Assembly (NCBI RefSeq): GCF_028389875.1
Contig: NC_084667.1
Span: forward strand, 64,148,570-64,212,569
DNA: 64,000 bases
Direction of reading: 5' to 3'
Source: Rhea pennata
Taxonomy: Eukaryota > Chordata > Aves > Rheiformes > Rheidae
Below, one piece after another: positions 39,153-50,727 of the stretch (its first letter is position 1; each line of letters begins with the position of its first letter). The notes under the pieces were generated by a model, which saw only the letters and a program-made list of their open reading frames with translations, searched no databases and was not told the DNA's origin. The position numbers and the translations under genes are program-made.

Positions 39153-42100
39153 TTAATGTCCATTTCCACCCTCTGAGAGTATGCGTGATGGCTCAGTATA
39201 CTTTGCAGTCAGCAGGTAGAAGAGGGCAGGAGCAGGTACCAAGGCGAGCAACGGGAGGTCCTGCTCAAGTTTATCCAGTTTGGAAATGGAAATGATTCCA
39301 TAGGCATGAAGTAACCAGTGGCTGAAGAGGACAACAAGCCGTTTCTTCCTGACGAGAAGATCCTTGAAAGACTACAAAATAAACACAGTATCCTGTTAGC
39401 ATCAGCCTGTTACCAAGCATCTGATATTTAAGAGAAGCTACAGGTAGCGTATGGAGACACTGCATGAAGCCTCCTAAGTCTGAGCCTTTCCAGTATATAA
39501 TACAATTTCTAAGCATACCACAAGAGAAAAGACCTGCAGGAGCTTCCTCCAGCTAGGAGGAGAAGTCATAAAAGAAGATATTAAAATACAGAATACACTG
39601 CTGAGAAAATGCAAGAGACAAAGTCTCTACTCATTTAAGTATTTTTATATTATATGAGTTTTAACAGGAAAAACATGTTTACCTACCTCCACTTCAGAAG
39701 CAGACATGTACACAGCCAGTGTAACCAAAGATAACACCAGTATGATATATGGAAAGGCATAATCTAGAGGCAAACATTGAACATTTTAGAAGAAAAAAAG
39801 GTATGATCTCTCCTGAAATATGCTGTTCCACATATAACCGAGGCTCTGAAGTAAACTAAGCTACTGTAGCCTACCTCTTAGCATTTTATCAAGCGTGCAA
39901 CAAAAATGGTCAGCAAAGTATGACTATTCCATGCTTTAGTTGGGTTTTAAGCTTAGCTTTTGACAAGTGCAAATCAAACTAATATTTCTCATTACAGTTA
40001 CTGTACACTTAAATCCCTAATTGAAGTAGGAAGATAGGAAAGCAGCCTGGCCAAATAGGGATTTTGTGGCACCTGTCTCCTCCCATTTGACAAGTATGCT
40101 GGAAGCTGAAGCAAAGGACAGCTAATTCCCCAAACTTATGCTTTACTCCATTTCTGAAATCAGATGCATTTTATCTTAGAAGCCCATGAAACTAACTCCC
40201 TCTAAGAGAAGCATTTGGTTTCCATTCACATTCCCCGCCCCCCCGGCCTTCTGTTCCCTTTTTGGAAAAAGGCACAACCTCTAGCAGCACTAGCAGAGGA
40301 AAAACAGTGGTGAGCAGGAGCCTGGTTAGGAAAGGCCTACTAAAACAAACAAACAAACAAAAAGGTACTTTTGTTTAGTGTCATAAGAAGAAAACTCACA
40401 GAGCAGGCCTCCTCCAACCGCCTGAAGCACAGTGAGGATAGGGAAGAAATAAAGTGCTGCATAAATGCTTTTAAAGCGATCAGACTTTCCTAAACCACAG
40501 GCAATTTTCTTAACCAGAAGAGGTCGAAGTAGCATCATTAACACAAGACAGAAGGCATAGTATATAAACACAATTGTGTACCTGCAAATAAAAAGAGAGA
40601 TTGGTTAACACTTGTAGTTCTGTATGTCCTGCAGACTCACTCACATCCAGTAAATGTGGGATTAGAGAGTCAATTCTAAAGAACTTACTGTCTAAAGATG
40701 TTACAGGAAGGAAATATACAGACACGGAGTAAAAGATTGACTCCTCCTACGTCAAACAGTCAAGTTATAGGACAGATAGGAGCAAAATGCCACCTTCTTT
40801 GGTGGCAAGAAAGACACTGATCACAAAAAGCTCCCTGCAATACTTATTCTTACAGATGATGGAAACTTCACAAATACTAGCAATTGCAATCGTGCCAGCT
40901 GTCTGTGACAGATTACGCTTCCCATGCATAGTCAATGTAGCAATAGGAAAACATGGAAAAAAACTGCTGGATAGCTGGTTTGTTCTGATTCAGAAAGTTG
41001 TTAGGTGTTTCAAACACAAGACAGCTCAACGAGTCGAAAGAGTTCAAGGTTTTTGATACTCATTGGTCCAAGCTGTATATAACCAAAGACTTTCTGCAGC
41101 TTTGAAAAGAATGTGTATGGCTAGAAACAAACTTGTACAGAAGAAAGTGACAGATACAAGCACAGTAGCGTTTATACTCACAGAGGATAGACTGCTTCAT
41201 GAGTGCAGTGCACTGTGGTGATGTAATCAGGACTTGGATTGTAAAGCATCGTATACCAGTCTGAAAGCTTCTTTACCTTGCAGGAACGGATATACAGGGA
41301 GCCAACTGGATCACTCACAAGCAGCGTAATGATTGCTGCAATACTGCACTCAAACAAAGCCGTGACATGCTGGAATAGTGCACTGGAACTGTGGAAGGAG
41401 AGGGAGCAAAACAGATTTACTACTATTTTGCTACAACGAAAATAAATCTAAATGACAAGTGAAAAACCTATACAATACAGAACCTTCTACAGAGTTAAGA
41501 GTCACTATAACTGAGGATAGGATAAAACTGCTTCAATAAAAAAAATGAAGTTTTCTAAGCTGAACATAAAGACTAACATACCATATTTCAGATGACTGAT
41601 ACACTCACTCATACATAAATTCTAAACAATCCGGTTTCTGCTATGCTCAGTGGATGCTCAGTTGGGAGGAAGTCTCATTGCCACTTGTGGAAGCATGAAA
41701 TAAAATATCACAAAAGCATTGCATAAATCTAGCCTTTAACTCATACCTGTGAAGAACTCTCCATGACAGAATTAAGAGGAAAAGTCTATCTCAATATTCA
41801 AAAGGAACAGAAATGAAGAGTCCAAAACTGATTCATAAATCATATTCATCAAAACGTGAATCATATTGTATCACCCTTATAAAAACAGACAGTAAATTTA
41901 AAAAGGCATTTTTCCCCATATAAATAGGAGAACTAGAATATTTCAAAAACTTGCAGATGAAGAGCAGTAGACCAATGGAAATATCTTCCAAAATTAAGCA
42001 TGTGCCTTCATGGACTCTCTAGCACACTCATAGCTGACATGCGGCTGCATCAGTGCAACTAACAGCTTGAAGTACTGGCAAAGTTCATTCAGCATCTCAG

Positions 42101-43216
42101 ATTGAGCACCTATGGTTATGAGATTTCTTTAAAAGAATTTTTTTTTAAGGAAGAGCATACTAACCTCTTTTTTCCTGAATACCATTCAATAAAGAACCAA
42201 TGTAAAACCAGGGGAAGCATGGCCATAAAGCCAAGGTATAGCCAGTCATAGCGGTCTGGAGATTCGACACATTCACGACAGATTTTGTTGTCATCAGTTC
42301 TTTGTCCTCTGGGACATACCTACAAAAAGCACAGGACTGCATTTACAAACTGTCCAAGTACCAAGAGGCAATAATTCCAATTGCTGGAAAAAAACAGCTT
42401 GAAGTATACTGGGACATGAAGCTTTTCAGATTTTTATGGAGATCAAACATCAACCTCGATAATTTCTCCACCATATATTAGCCTTGCACTCTCCAGCCCT
42501 TACCTGTTAATATAAATAAATGTGTTTCACCTTAAAAGCCTTCATCCTAGGCTCCCCTCTTCTGTTCAGCTGTCACTACATCTCTCACATTGCTAAACTC
42601 ACTCCCAGGCCACTCACAACCACTGTCCCACGGAGTTTCCGGGGATCCTACCCTTCCTTGTACTCCATTAAAATCATTGCACAGTCTCCAGAGAGCTCTT
42701 CCTAGTGAAAGCTCAGGACCAGTACGCCACTCTCCTCAAAGCACTCTGCTGCTTTTGACGCCGTTCTCCACACCCACACGTCTTCTCCCACCTTCCACGA
42801 CCTGCCCCCTCGGCTCGCCTCCTTTTTCTCGCCAAGCCTTCAGCACCCCTGCAGGAGGGCTGTTCCCTGAGCGGCTCCTGCTTCCCGCAAGAAGCTGTGC
42901 AGAGCTTCACCCCCCCCCCAGTCTTCATGTGGATCTCCGCCCTCGGGGAGGCCAAAGAGATAAAGCCGGCAGCACGCACCCCGCAGTCCCCGTAGCTCTC
43001 CAGGGAGCCGTTCACGGACAGCACGGTCCTGCCGCAGTACAGCCCGAAGCAGGCGGGCTGGATATCCACGGCTGCGGGGAGAGCACAGACCACGTTAGCG
43101 CAACGCTCCCTCGCCTCTCCGCCCCCACCCCGGGCCCCCGCAGCCTCCCGCCCGGCCCGGCCCGGCCCGGCCCGGCCGGCGCCAGCCGCCATCACCGCCC
43201 TACCGGAGCGGATCAT
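39153..43216 (-). CDS. JKAMP: JKAMP, JNK1/MAPK8-associated membrane protein (complete, 7 coding exons)
   Basis: Exons in transcript order: 43216-43204, 43071-42980, 42319-42165, 41388-41182, 40581-40400, 39763-39687, 39371-39153 (TAA). All introns are GT-AG. Product is 314 aa against about 311 in human. JKAMP is a multi-pass membrane protein that binds JNK1 and recruits proteasome subunits and the RNF5 ligase at the ER for degradation of misfolded membrane proteins. Visible features: luminal Cys-rich head with CXXC-like pairs and an NGS sequon at residue 25; hydrophobic segments starting with WLYLGFMAMLPLVLHWFFI; the conserved loop NPSPDYITTVHCTHEAVYP; AFPYIILVLSLVTLAVYMSA; C-terminus EPSRILSEGGNGH. 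Start MIRSAVDIQPAC corresponds to human MTRSAVDIQPAC. An in-frame ATG 17 codons upstream (43267) is probably not used. Head-to-head with L3HYPDH. Confidence 0.95.
43151..43175. repeat. (CCCGG)5 pentanucleotide repeat
   Basis: Five exact CCCGG units in JKAMP intron 1, close to the donor of exon 1. CpG-rich, and G-rich in the transcript direction. Confidence 0.9.
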
Positions 43217-43532
43217 CCTCGTAACCTGGCAACCACCTCTCCAGCTCCTCCGCACGCACTTCCGCATGCGTCATTTCCCCTTCCGACGCGGAAAAGTGAC
43301 CTCACCACCAACCATCCCAACTCCCCCCCCACACACACACACACGCGCGCGCACTGCGCTCGCTCAATCGTCGCAGACCGCCACCCGAGGGGCGTGGCCA
43401 CGCGGGGGCGTGGCTGGAGGGGGCGCGACCATATGGGGGCGTGGCGACTCGGGCGTGTCCGCGAGGGGGCGTGTCCACGAGGGGGCGTGGCTGGCGCCGG
43501 CTCCTCCCCTTGCGGGGCGGGGCGCGGGCGGA
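43217..43532. promoter_or_regulatory. Bidirectional CpG-island promoter of JKAMP and L3HYPDH
   Basis: 316 bp separate the two start codons. The L3HYPDH half (43389-43490) carries six GGGCGTG boxes (starting near 43390, 43406, 43437, 43451, 43467, 43483) and one GGGCGCG, all in the same orientation, then a GGGGCGGGGC Sp-type box at about 43514. A (CA)n/(CG)n stretch lies at 43330-43352. No TATA box. The boxes fit Sp/KLF or EGR-like zinc-finger sites. Confidence 0.8.
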
Positions 43533-46500
43533 ATGGCGGCGGCGGCCGAGGCGGGCGCGGGTCTGCGGCTGCCGCCGCACGCGGCCGCGGGCCCGGTGCT
43601 GCGCACGGTGGAGATGCACACGGGCGGCGAGCCGCTGCGCATCCTGCTGCAGCCGGAGGAGGAGGAGGCGGCGGCGGCGGCCGGGGGCGCGCTGCTGGCG
43701 CTGCGGCGGCGCATGGCGGCGTCGCGGGACCACGTGCGGCGGGCGCTGATGCACGAGCCGCGGGGCCACGGCGGCATGTACGGCGCCGTGGTGGCGCGCG
43801 GCGAGGCGGCGGCCGGCGCCGACCTGGCGGCGCTCTTCCTCCACGGCGCCGGCTACAGCGCCATGTGCGGCCACGCCGTGCTGGCCCTGGGCCGCTTCGC
43901 CCTCGACTACGGGCTGGTGGCGGCGCCGCGGCGCCCCGAGACCGCCGTGCGCCTCCGCTGCCCCTGCGGGCCCGTCACCGCCTTCGTGCCCTGGGACGGG
44001 CGCCGCAGCGGCAACCCCGTCCGCTTCCACAGCGTGCCCGCCTTCGCCGCCGCTACCGGTGGGTCTGCGGGGCTTTCCCCCGGTCCGGTGCCCTGCAGGG
44101 GCCGGGTCGGGCTCTCGGAGCTGGAGCGGGGCGTTACGCGATGCCCCGGGTGCATCGGGGCGCCCTGGCGGCAGCTCCCTTCTCCCCGCGGCGGCGGCGG
44201 GGACGCAGCGCCGTTGCCTCGCTCGGCGCGCGTGACGCCGCCGCCCTGCGCCGTTTCCCCTCCTCATTGCCCTCCTCCCTCTGCTCAGACCTGGCCGTCG
44301 ACGTCCCTGGTCGTGGCAAGGTGGTGGTCGACATCGGCTACGGCGGCACTTTCTACGCGTTTCTCGATGCTCGGCAGCTGGGCCTGGATGTCTGCTCATC
44401 CAAGACCAGAGACCTCGTTGACGCAGCGAGCGCAGTGACGGAAGCGGTGAAGAAACAGGTACGGCAGAGCGGTACAGCACCCACGCAGCGTCCCACGCGC
44501 GTTTCCGTGACCGGGGACCTGCCCTCAGCAGCTCTCTGGCCTTCCAGTCCCATGTTGAACTTTACATCTTCTGTCCAGACTCACAAGAACATGAGAGAGA
44601 ACTTGCTTTCCGGCTGCTCTGTCCGTCTCTGTTACTTGCAGAGTAAAGTTGCAGGTGCAGCAGTGTAGCCTTGTCTGTATTCCTCTAATACCCTGAAATA
44701 ATGCCTGTTACTGCTGATTACCTGACTGTTGCGAGTGCTCATGAGCATGTTTATGCTGCTCTCAGTTCAAGCCTCATCATCCTGAAAGTGAAGACCTGTC
44801 TTTCCTGTACGGCACCATACTAACAGATGGGAAAGATGCCTTTAGCGAGGAACCCACCACCAACATTTGTGTGTTTGCGGATGAACAGGTACAGAAATGG
44901 GCTGTTTTCAGACACACAAGGGACCACCTTTCCCTTTTCCTTGTTTCCTCTGCAGATACAAATGGCAGTTCTGTTTCTTCTTGTTTTGGGCAGAACCCTT
45001 CTGCTACAGTGATTGTTGTCTTTGAAGATCTGAGTGTCAGTTAACAGATATGATTTTAGTCCCAATGACAGAAATACCTCTGCACATCTTAGATGGCAGC
45101 ATTTTATAAAGGCTCATACCTATGCCCCGTAGGTAGCAATCTCCCGGGGACAAGGGACTGAGACGAGGGATATCAACAGACACACAGTAAAGTCTCTAGG
45201 CAATCTCTCTTGGGGATACAAGCATAAACAGAGCAAGAGAGAAAAGGAGGGGAATAAACTTTTATCTGTGCTTGCAATAGGTAAGGTAAAACATCGCATG
45301 AATAGCAGGGGAAGTTTTGATTAGACCTCTCAGCAGTGAGGAGTGTGGAGCATTGGAACAGATCACCTTGGGAGTTGACCAACACCGTGTTTTTGGAGAT
45401 TTTAAAGAACAGGCTGGCCAGCAGCTCTCACAATTAGCATAAGGAGAACTGATCTTACCTTGACACGTAAGAATGGGGAAGGTGGCTTCTGTCTCTAGTC
45501 CTTTTGCTATTACACTGGAAAGCTTTTAAGCACCACCTGAAAATCAATATCCATCCCTCATAGTGGGCCAAAGCTGGTCATAATCTAACAATGCCCCAAA
45601 CCTGTTTGATTTGTCCTGGCATTCTTGATGTAGCCTGATTCTGTACAAACCATTGGACTAGGGAGATTTCCCCTAGTGTGACATAAAGGTGACAGAGAAA
45701 ACTAAAGGGAGCAATATTCTTTTCTATTAAAAATTCAAAATACTAGAGCTCATGGTTCTTGTTCTCTTCTGAATGTAGGTCGACCGAAGTCCAACAGGTT
45801 CAGGTGTGACAGCTCGCATTGCCTTGCAGTATCATAAGGGACTTATCCAGCTGAATCAGACCAGAACCTTTAGGAGCAGTACCACCGGGTCGTTGTTCAC
45901 AGGAAAGGCAGTGAAGGCAAGTGGTTTATGTTGTCGTGAGGACTGGTTGGAAAACTGCTTGATGCCTTGACTTGATGGAGGAGCTGAAAAGCCTCTCTAT
46001 GCCTAGGGAAGGGCATGTAGAAAGAGGGAGAGACCTGGAGGTCATGCCTTTCCACAAGCCTCAGGCTTCCAGATTTCTCATTAGGGAAGCAAGCAGGGGA
46101 ATAGTAAGACCTTCTTCTGTTGCTTGACTTCACTGCAAATCCTCTCTTGGCCATCGCAAAAGTACTGGGGTGAGAAGCATCTCCAGTGCTGATACAAATA
46201 AATGGGTCTGGCCTGCTCTCTGTTGCAGGTAAGGCTGGATTCTTGTGGGCTAAAGCCCGCTGTTTGCTCAAAGGCTCAGCACGTTGTTCATATGCTGGGC
46301 TGCACGGCAGGATTTCCAGGTCCAGCCCTGTTCCCACTGGGTCTGACAGCACATGGATCTGAAGGCTTGGACATGGCCCAGAGTGCTTTAGGTCCCTGGT
46401 GCAGGAAGCCACCATGGCAGCCTTTGAGACAAACCCGTGCTGTGGCCGTGAGGGCAGGAGAACTTCCTGTCACCTCTGTCCTGATTCTGATCTCTGCAGG

Positions 46501-46625
46501 AGGCCAGGTCTGGGGACTACAGTGCCGTTGTAGTGGAAGTCTCTGGAGAAGCCTTTTACACTGGTACAGCCACCTTCACTGTTGAAGAGGAGGACCAGCT
46601 GAAATATGGGTTTTTCTTCAAGTGA
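43533..46625 (+). CDS. L3HYPDH: L3HYPDH, trans-L-3-hydroxyproline dehydratase (complete, 5 exons)
   Basis: Exons: 43533-44058, 44289-44458, 44766-44888, 45779-45916, 46500-46625 (TGA). Product 360 aa (human 354). The enzyme dehydrates trans-3-hydroxy-L-proline, from diet and collagen IV breakdown, to delta1-pyrroline-2-carboxylate. It belongs to the proline racemase fold. Visible motifs: MHTGGEPLRI near residue 28; EPRGHGGMYGAV; the first catalytic Cys at 112 in MCGHAVLALGRFALD; DIGYGGTFYAF; and DRSPTGSGV with Thr279 where true racemases have the second Cys, the mark of the dehydratase. The last intron begins AAG|GCAAGT and ends CTGCAG, a GC-AG intron; frame and homology need this junction. 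The start has a good context (GCGGAATGG). The frame is open upstream to 43266, but that part runs through the promoter boxes and is not expected to be translated. Exon 1 is extremely GC-rich. Confidence 0.95.
45255..45475 (+). repeat. Diverged CR1-like fragment in L3HYPDH intron 3
   Basis: 'agcattggaacagatcacct', 'gggagttg' and 'ttttaaagaacaggctggcc' follow the order of CR1 3' blocks in sense orientation. The terminal repeats are not clear. Old and partial. Confidence 0.6.
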
Positions 46626-46959
46626 CCTAAGCCCGTGGCAAATTCTCGCTGATGGTGCTGCACTTCTGCCCGTACATTTCTGTAGGCTCTGCTTCTTCAC
46701 GCAGCTCACTGCAATAATCAGGAGCAACAAGAATAGCCCTTGGTGGTATGACAGCATTTACAGTGTTTCAGGATGACAAGCCACCTTCCTCTGTTGTGAT
46801 CATTATCTCCGAATGCGAGTCCAGGGCTGCTCTGAGAGGTCATATCTTTTCTTTTAATAATTACTCACAGAAGATGGAGCTGAGCTTGGACATCTGTCTT
46901 CAATATATGTGCCTTTTTAAAAAATATCTGTGAATTATTAATATCTAAATCAGATTCCT

Positions 46960-46965
46960 ATTAAA
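46960..46965 (+). other. Candidate L3HYPDH poly(A) signal
   Basis: ATTAAA 335 bp after the stop codon, followed by T-rich and GT-rich sequence at about 46995-47050. Confidence 0.5.
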
Positions 46966-49740
46966 TGCTAGCTGAAAATACTGCCTTTCTCCTCTTTTTT
47001 TTTCATTCCTGTACCTCGTTTCCAGTACTGGTGCTGAATGTGTTGCTGCTGCTGCTGTTTTGAATTGCCCCAGCTTCCCAGGTCTGATACTGCTCAGGCC
47101 TGTGCAGAAGTTTTATAACTACACTCACTTCATCCCTGCCAGATTCTATGTGTGCCCCAGTGCTGGATACAAGTATTTGGTCAATAATTCCTAGTGTACA
47201 GTCGCTTCTGTGTTCTGTGTGTTAATGTTACACTGATTCCCTAAACCTTGCTTATTTTGGGCTCTTGGCTGCAATGTTGTGTGGTTAACTTTCAACAGGA
47301 GTTGGATTCGAAGGTTTGAGCTATTACAACTTTTGATTGCAAAATTATTTACTTAGGATTTTGCCTCAGCCAGGCAATTGCAGAGCAGAGGGTAGTCAAT
47401 GCTTGCTTTGTCAGAGTCCTTTGAGGGTGAGCTGCCAGCAAGAAACAAACCTGGACTGTGGGTAGGCTTTCACAGTGGCAGAAGCAGAGATTTTCCAACC
47501 ATCTGGGTGGGAGGTCTGTAACCTTCATTCTGTCACTGCACAAAAAGGTGTTTGTTCGTTGAAGACACTCCTGGGGTGCTAACTCATCAAACGTTTCTGA
47601 AAATGAGAATGATTGTCTCCCAATAGCTCATGCAATAGAAGGAGCAAATGGTACTAAAAAGCTTGGAGAAGGTAAAGACAAAACAAATTCCTCTCCAGCT
47701 ATTTTATCAAATTCAAACTTACAGCTCCAGACAGGAAAGAAACAAAAATCTGTAAGTTCAGAGAGCAGCTGCATTGCCAACGTACATTTTTAGCCTGGCT
47801 TCCAGGGCACTCGCTCCTAGGTTTTCCTCTAATTTCCCATAACAACCTGGCTAAATCCCATACAGCCTCTGGTTCACGGGAAACAGAAGGGAGAAATGCA
47901 TCCTCTGCGCTTACAGGAGCAAGTTTATCTGTGTCTTTGGCCAAGCGGTTTCTGGTTAAGTGCTGAGCTACGGGCTCTGGTTCCCCTATGTCAGCTGCTC
48001 TGTGCTCATGGTCCGGGTTTAGCCTGCGACCAGCATCAAGGAGTTTGTCTGGGCTCATCTCACAGGAGAGTTCAACAGCACGGACTGTGGAGCTGCTGCT
48101 GCAAGGCTTGGGAAGGGGCAGTGGTGCTCCCTTTGCTCCCTGTAGAAAAGCTGTCTAAAACGCAGTTACTGTAAAAGCCATTTTTATTCAATGTGGCTGC
48201 AGTTTCCCAGCATCTGAATAAACTACTCTTGTGCCTTTTTGGAACAGCTCTTCCCTGGTGGAGAGTGCAGCAGGCAGAGACAGGTCAGGCTGGGCTTCCC
48301 CACCTCCTGCCTTGTCTGGTCCTATTTCTAGGCATCTTCCCGGTGATCAGATTCCCCCCTGCTTGAGCTCCAAGGAGAGAACTGGGGTAAAAAGTCACAA
48401 TGTTGGAGTCACAGTGTATTGCTGGCAGGGAGGTGCATAAGCTGTGGAAATGCTCTAGGCCTGGAGAAAATAGATTGGATTATAGCTAAAATTGGATTTA
48501 CTTCACTATCCCAAAGCCTAAAGAATGGAAAAGCCGATCCCATTATAACGACCTTGCAGGTAAGCCTTGTGGTGTGCGCTTCGCTCTTTACCTCCTAGCT
48601 TCCCAATTTTGCTCTGGCATCTGCTTAACAGTTTTTCTTTTCCTCTGCCTTTTTAAACCATGTAGTATTTAATATGATCACGCTACCTAATTGCAGGACG
48701 TTTATCCGTGATTCTGCCTTTCAGAGTCTCCATCGGCTTCCTGACGGATCCGCTTCACCGCGCAATGGATCAGGATGAGGACCAAGCACCCTTTCTGTGG
48801 GCCTGATGGTGTGTTTTGTCTCTTCAGAGGCTCTTGTGACAGCTGTCCCCCTGTGTCACCTCCGGGGAGTGACTCCCAGTCCTGGTGACAGTGCCTGCCA
48901 GGTAGGTAGGACCGCCCGTACTGTTCCCCTGCTGCCACCATCTCTGATGTGAAGTCTGTCTGCTCTACCTCACCTTCTGCAATACTGAATTATCTCCCCA
49001 GTCTTGTACTCAAGGAAGAGGAAAAGGGGCATTGACTCAACTTTGGAAACCATTGCTTCCCTAAATTCTCCATCCTCCAAGTGAGGAGAATGGGGCCAGA
49101 GCCTGAGATAAATAGTAACCAGGGAGGTAGATGGCAAAGTTGCTTTGTGTGTAGTTGTGGAGTATTTTTTCTTACTGGCTTTGTATCTTCTCAGGGGAGG
49201 AAAGGCTGATGGGATCATCTGTGTTTGCCTTTCTGATCGGAGCTGCTTTGCGACTGTGCTGGTGGCAAGCGCTTTTTGTGGTCGATTGCCACAAGAGGGC
49301 ACCTTACTTGACTTTTCTCAAGCTGTCCAGCTCATTTTCCGGCAAGCAAGGCTACAGGTTGCATGAAAGAAGCTGAGCAGAGAAAGCCTGGAAGCTTTTC
49401 AGCTGTTAATTTGCATGCATCCTTCATTACCCGTTTATTATAGGGCTATCCTGGCCTTTCCTTCCCCTAAGAAATTCTCCTGTGCTTTGAATACCTTCTC
49501 CTGTGGGTCTCCGAGGGGTGCAGTCCCCCCTGCAGGCCCAGGGGATGTGCCAGGCCGTGGCAGCCCTGAGAGCGACGGGGGTCTCAGTGCCCGCTTGCAG
49601 GCTTGCAAGACCTAACTTTGAGGCACCAACACCCCCTACTAGCTCTGCTCTTCCTGTTACCACCCCCCGATCAGTGCCAGAAAGCACAGTGTTAAAAAGC
49701 ACTTTTGTCAAGCGAGACGCGGTAAAATTATGGGTGCGCA
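46966..49740. other. Intergenic, L3HYPDH to GPR135
   Basis: Mixed-composition sequence without a recognisable exon. It contains a short (TGC)n run at 47042-47058. Open frames here are short and show no conserved-looking protein. Part may be L3HYPDH 3'UTR if a more distal poly(A) site is used. Confidence 0.5.
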
Positions 49741-49900
49741 GACGGTAAAAACACAGGCTGGCAGCACAGGGGCTGCTGCTGCGCGGCGCGCGAGCAGAGC
49801 GGCCGCGCGCGGCGTGAAGGCCGCCGCGTCTCGGCTGCTGGCGGCGAGCGTGGTGATGCTGCGGCGGCTGGTGGTTTCCCACCGCTCCCGCCTCCTTGGG
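49740..49900. promoter_or_regulatory. Small CpG island upstream of GPR135
   Basis: A compact CpG-dense stretch (gcgcggcgcgcgagc, gcggccgcgcgcggcgtg and others) lies about 850 bp upstream of the GPR135 ATG, separated from its main island by AT-richer DNA and the minisatellite. It could be an alternative promoter or start of an unannotated transcript. The open frame through it is not recognised. Confidence 0.4.
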
Positions 49901-50120
49901 CCTACGCTGGTCTCCATATACGGGGGAAGAGGGATCACAGATTTGGGGAATATGTGGGGGGAAAAAGAAGTGGCAGGGTGCGGAAAATCACCCCTATGCC
50001 AACCAGTAGCAAGGGCAAATGGTGCCAAAGAGGTGGCTGGGATGGGAGGACGGGGTCCAGCTCCCCGTTCTGCCGTGTGGGGCTGGGGGACACGTCTCGG
50101 CTCGGAGGTGGGGGGGGGGT

Positions 50121-50521
50121 CGGTTCCTGTCCCGTGTGGGGCTGTGGGGCCCCATCCCTGCTGTAGGGGGGTCGGTCCCTGTCCCATGTGGGGCTGTGGG
50201 GCCTCGTCCCTGCTGGGGGGTGGGGGTCGGTCCCTGTCCTGGTCCCTTGTGGGGCTGTGGGGCCCCATCTCTGCTGTAGGGGGGTCGGTCCCTGTCCCGT
50301 GTGGGGCTGTGGGGCCCCATCTCTGCTGTAGGGGGGTCGGTCCCTGTCCCGTGTGGGGCTGTGGGGCCTCGTCCCTGCTGGGGGGTGGGGGTCGGTCCCT
50401 GTCCTGGTCCCTTGTGGGGCTGTGGGGTCCCATCCCTGCTGTGGTGGGGGTCGGTCCCGGTCCTGGCCGCGGCCCCAGTCCCGTGTGGGGCCGTGGGGCC
50501 CCGCCCCGGCTGTGGGGGGGC
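50121..50521 (+). repeat. GC-rich minisatellite with higher-order structure
   Basis: Seven units starting at 50121, 50173, 50228, 50286, 50338, 50393 and 50452. Units begin CGGTCCCTGTCC and contain TGTGGGGCTGTGGGG. The spacings 52-55-58 then 52-55-59 show that a three-unit block of about 165 bp was duplicated. The seventh unit is diverged and grades into the GPR135 5' region. The G-rich strand has many GGG runs suited to G-quadruplexes. Confidence 0.9.
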
Positions 50522-50695
50522 CGGTCCCGGTCCCGCTCCCGGCCCCAGCCCCGGCCCCGGTCGCGGCCGCGGTCCCGCGCGGGGCCGTGAGGCGGCTGCG
50601 GGCGGCGGCGCGGGGCGGCGCGGGGCGGCGCGGGGCGGGCGCTGGTTTCCCCGGGCAACGGGGGCCGGGCGACGTCGGCGGCTGGCGGAGCCCCC

Positions 50696-50727
<32 letters not shown>

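Noticed and set aside
43266-43532. 89-residue N-terminal extension of L3HYPDH
   Set aside because: The translation is low-complexity and passes through the promoter box array; the conserved enzyme begins after 43533.
43302-44480. 392-codon minus-strand frame opposite L3HYPDH
   Set aside because: Antisense shadow of the GC-rich L3HYPDH exon 1.
42590-44668. 692-codon + strand frame across the JKAMP/L3HYPDH promoter
   Set aside because: It runs antisense through JKAMP exon 2, through the promoter and in the wrong frame of L3HYPDH exon 1. Low-complexity Ala/Arg/Gly content and no homology.
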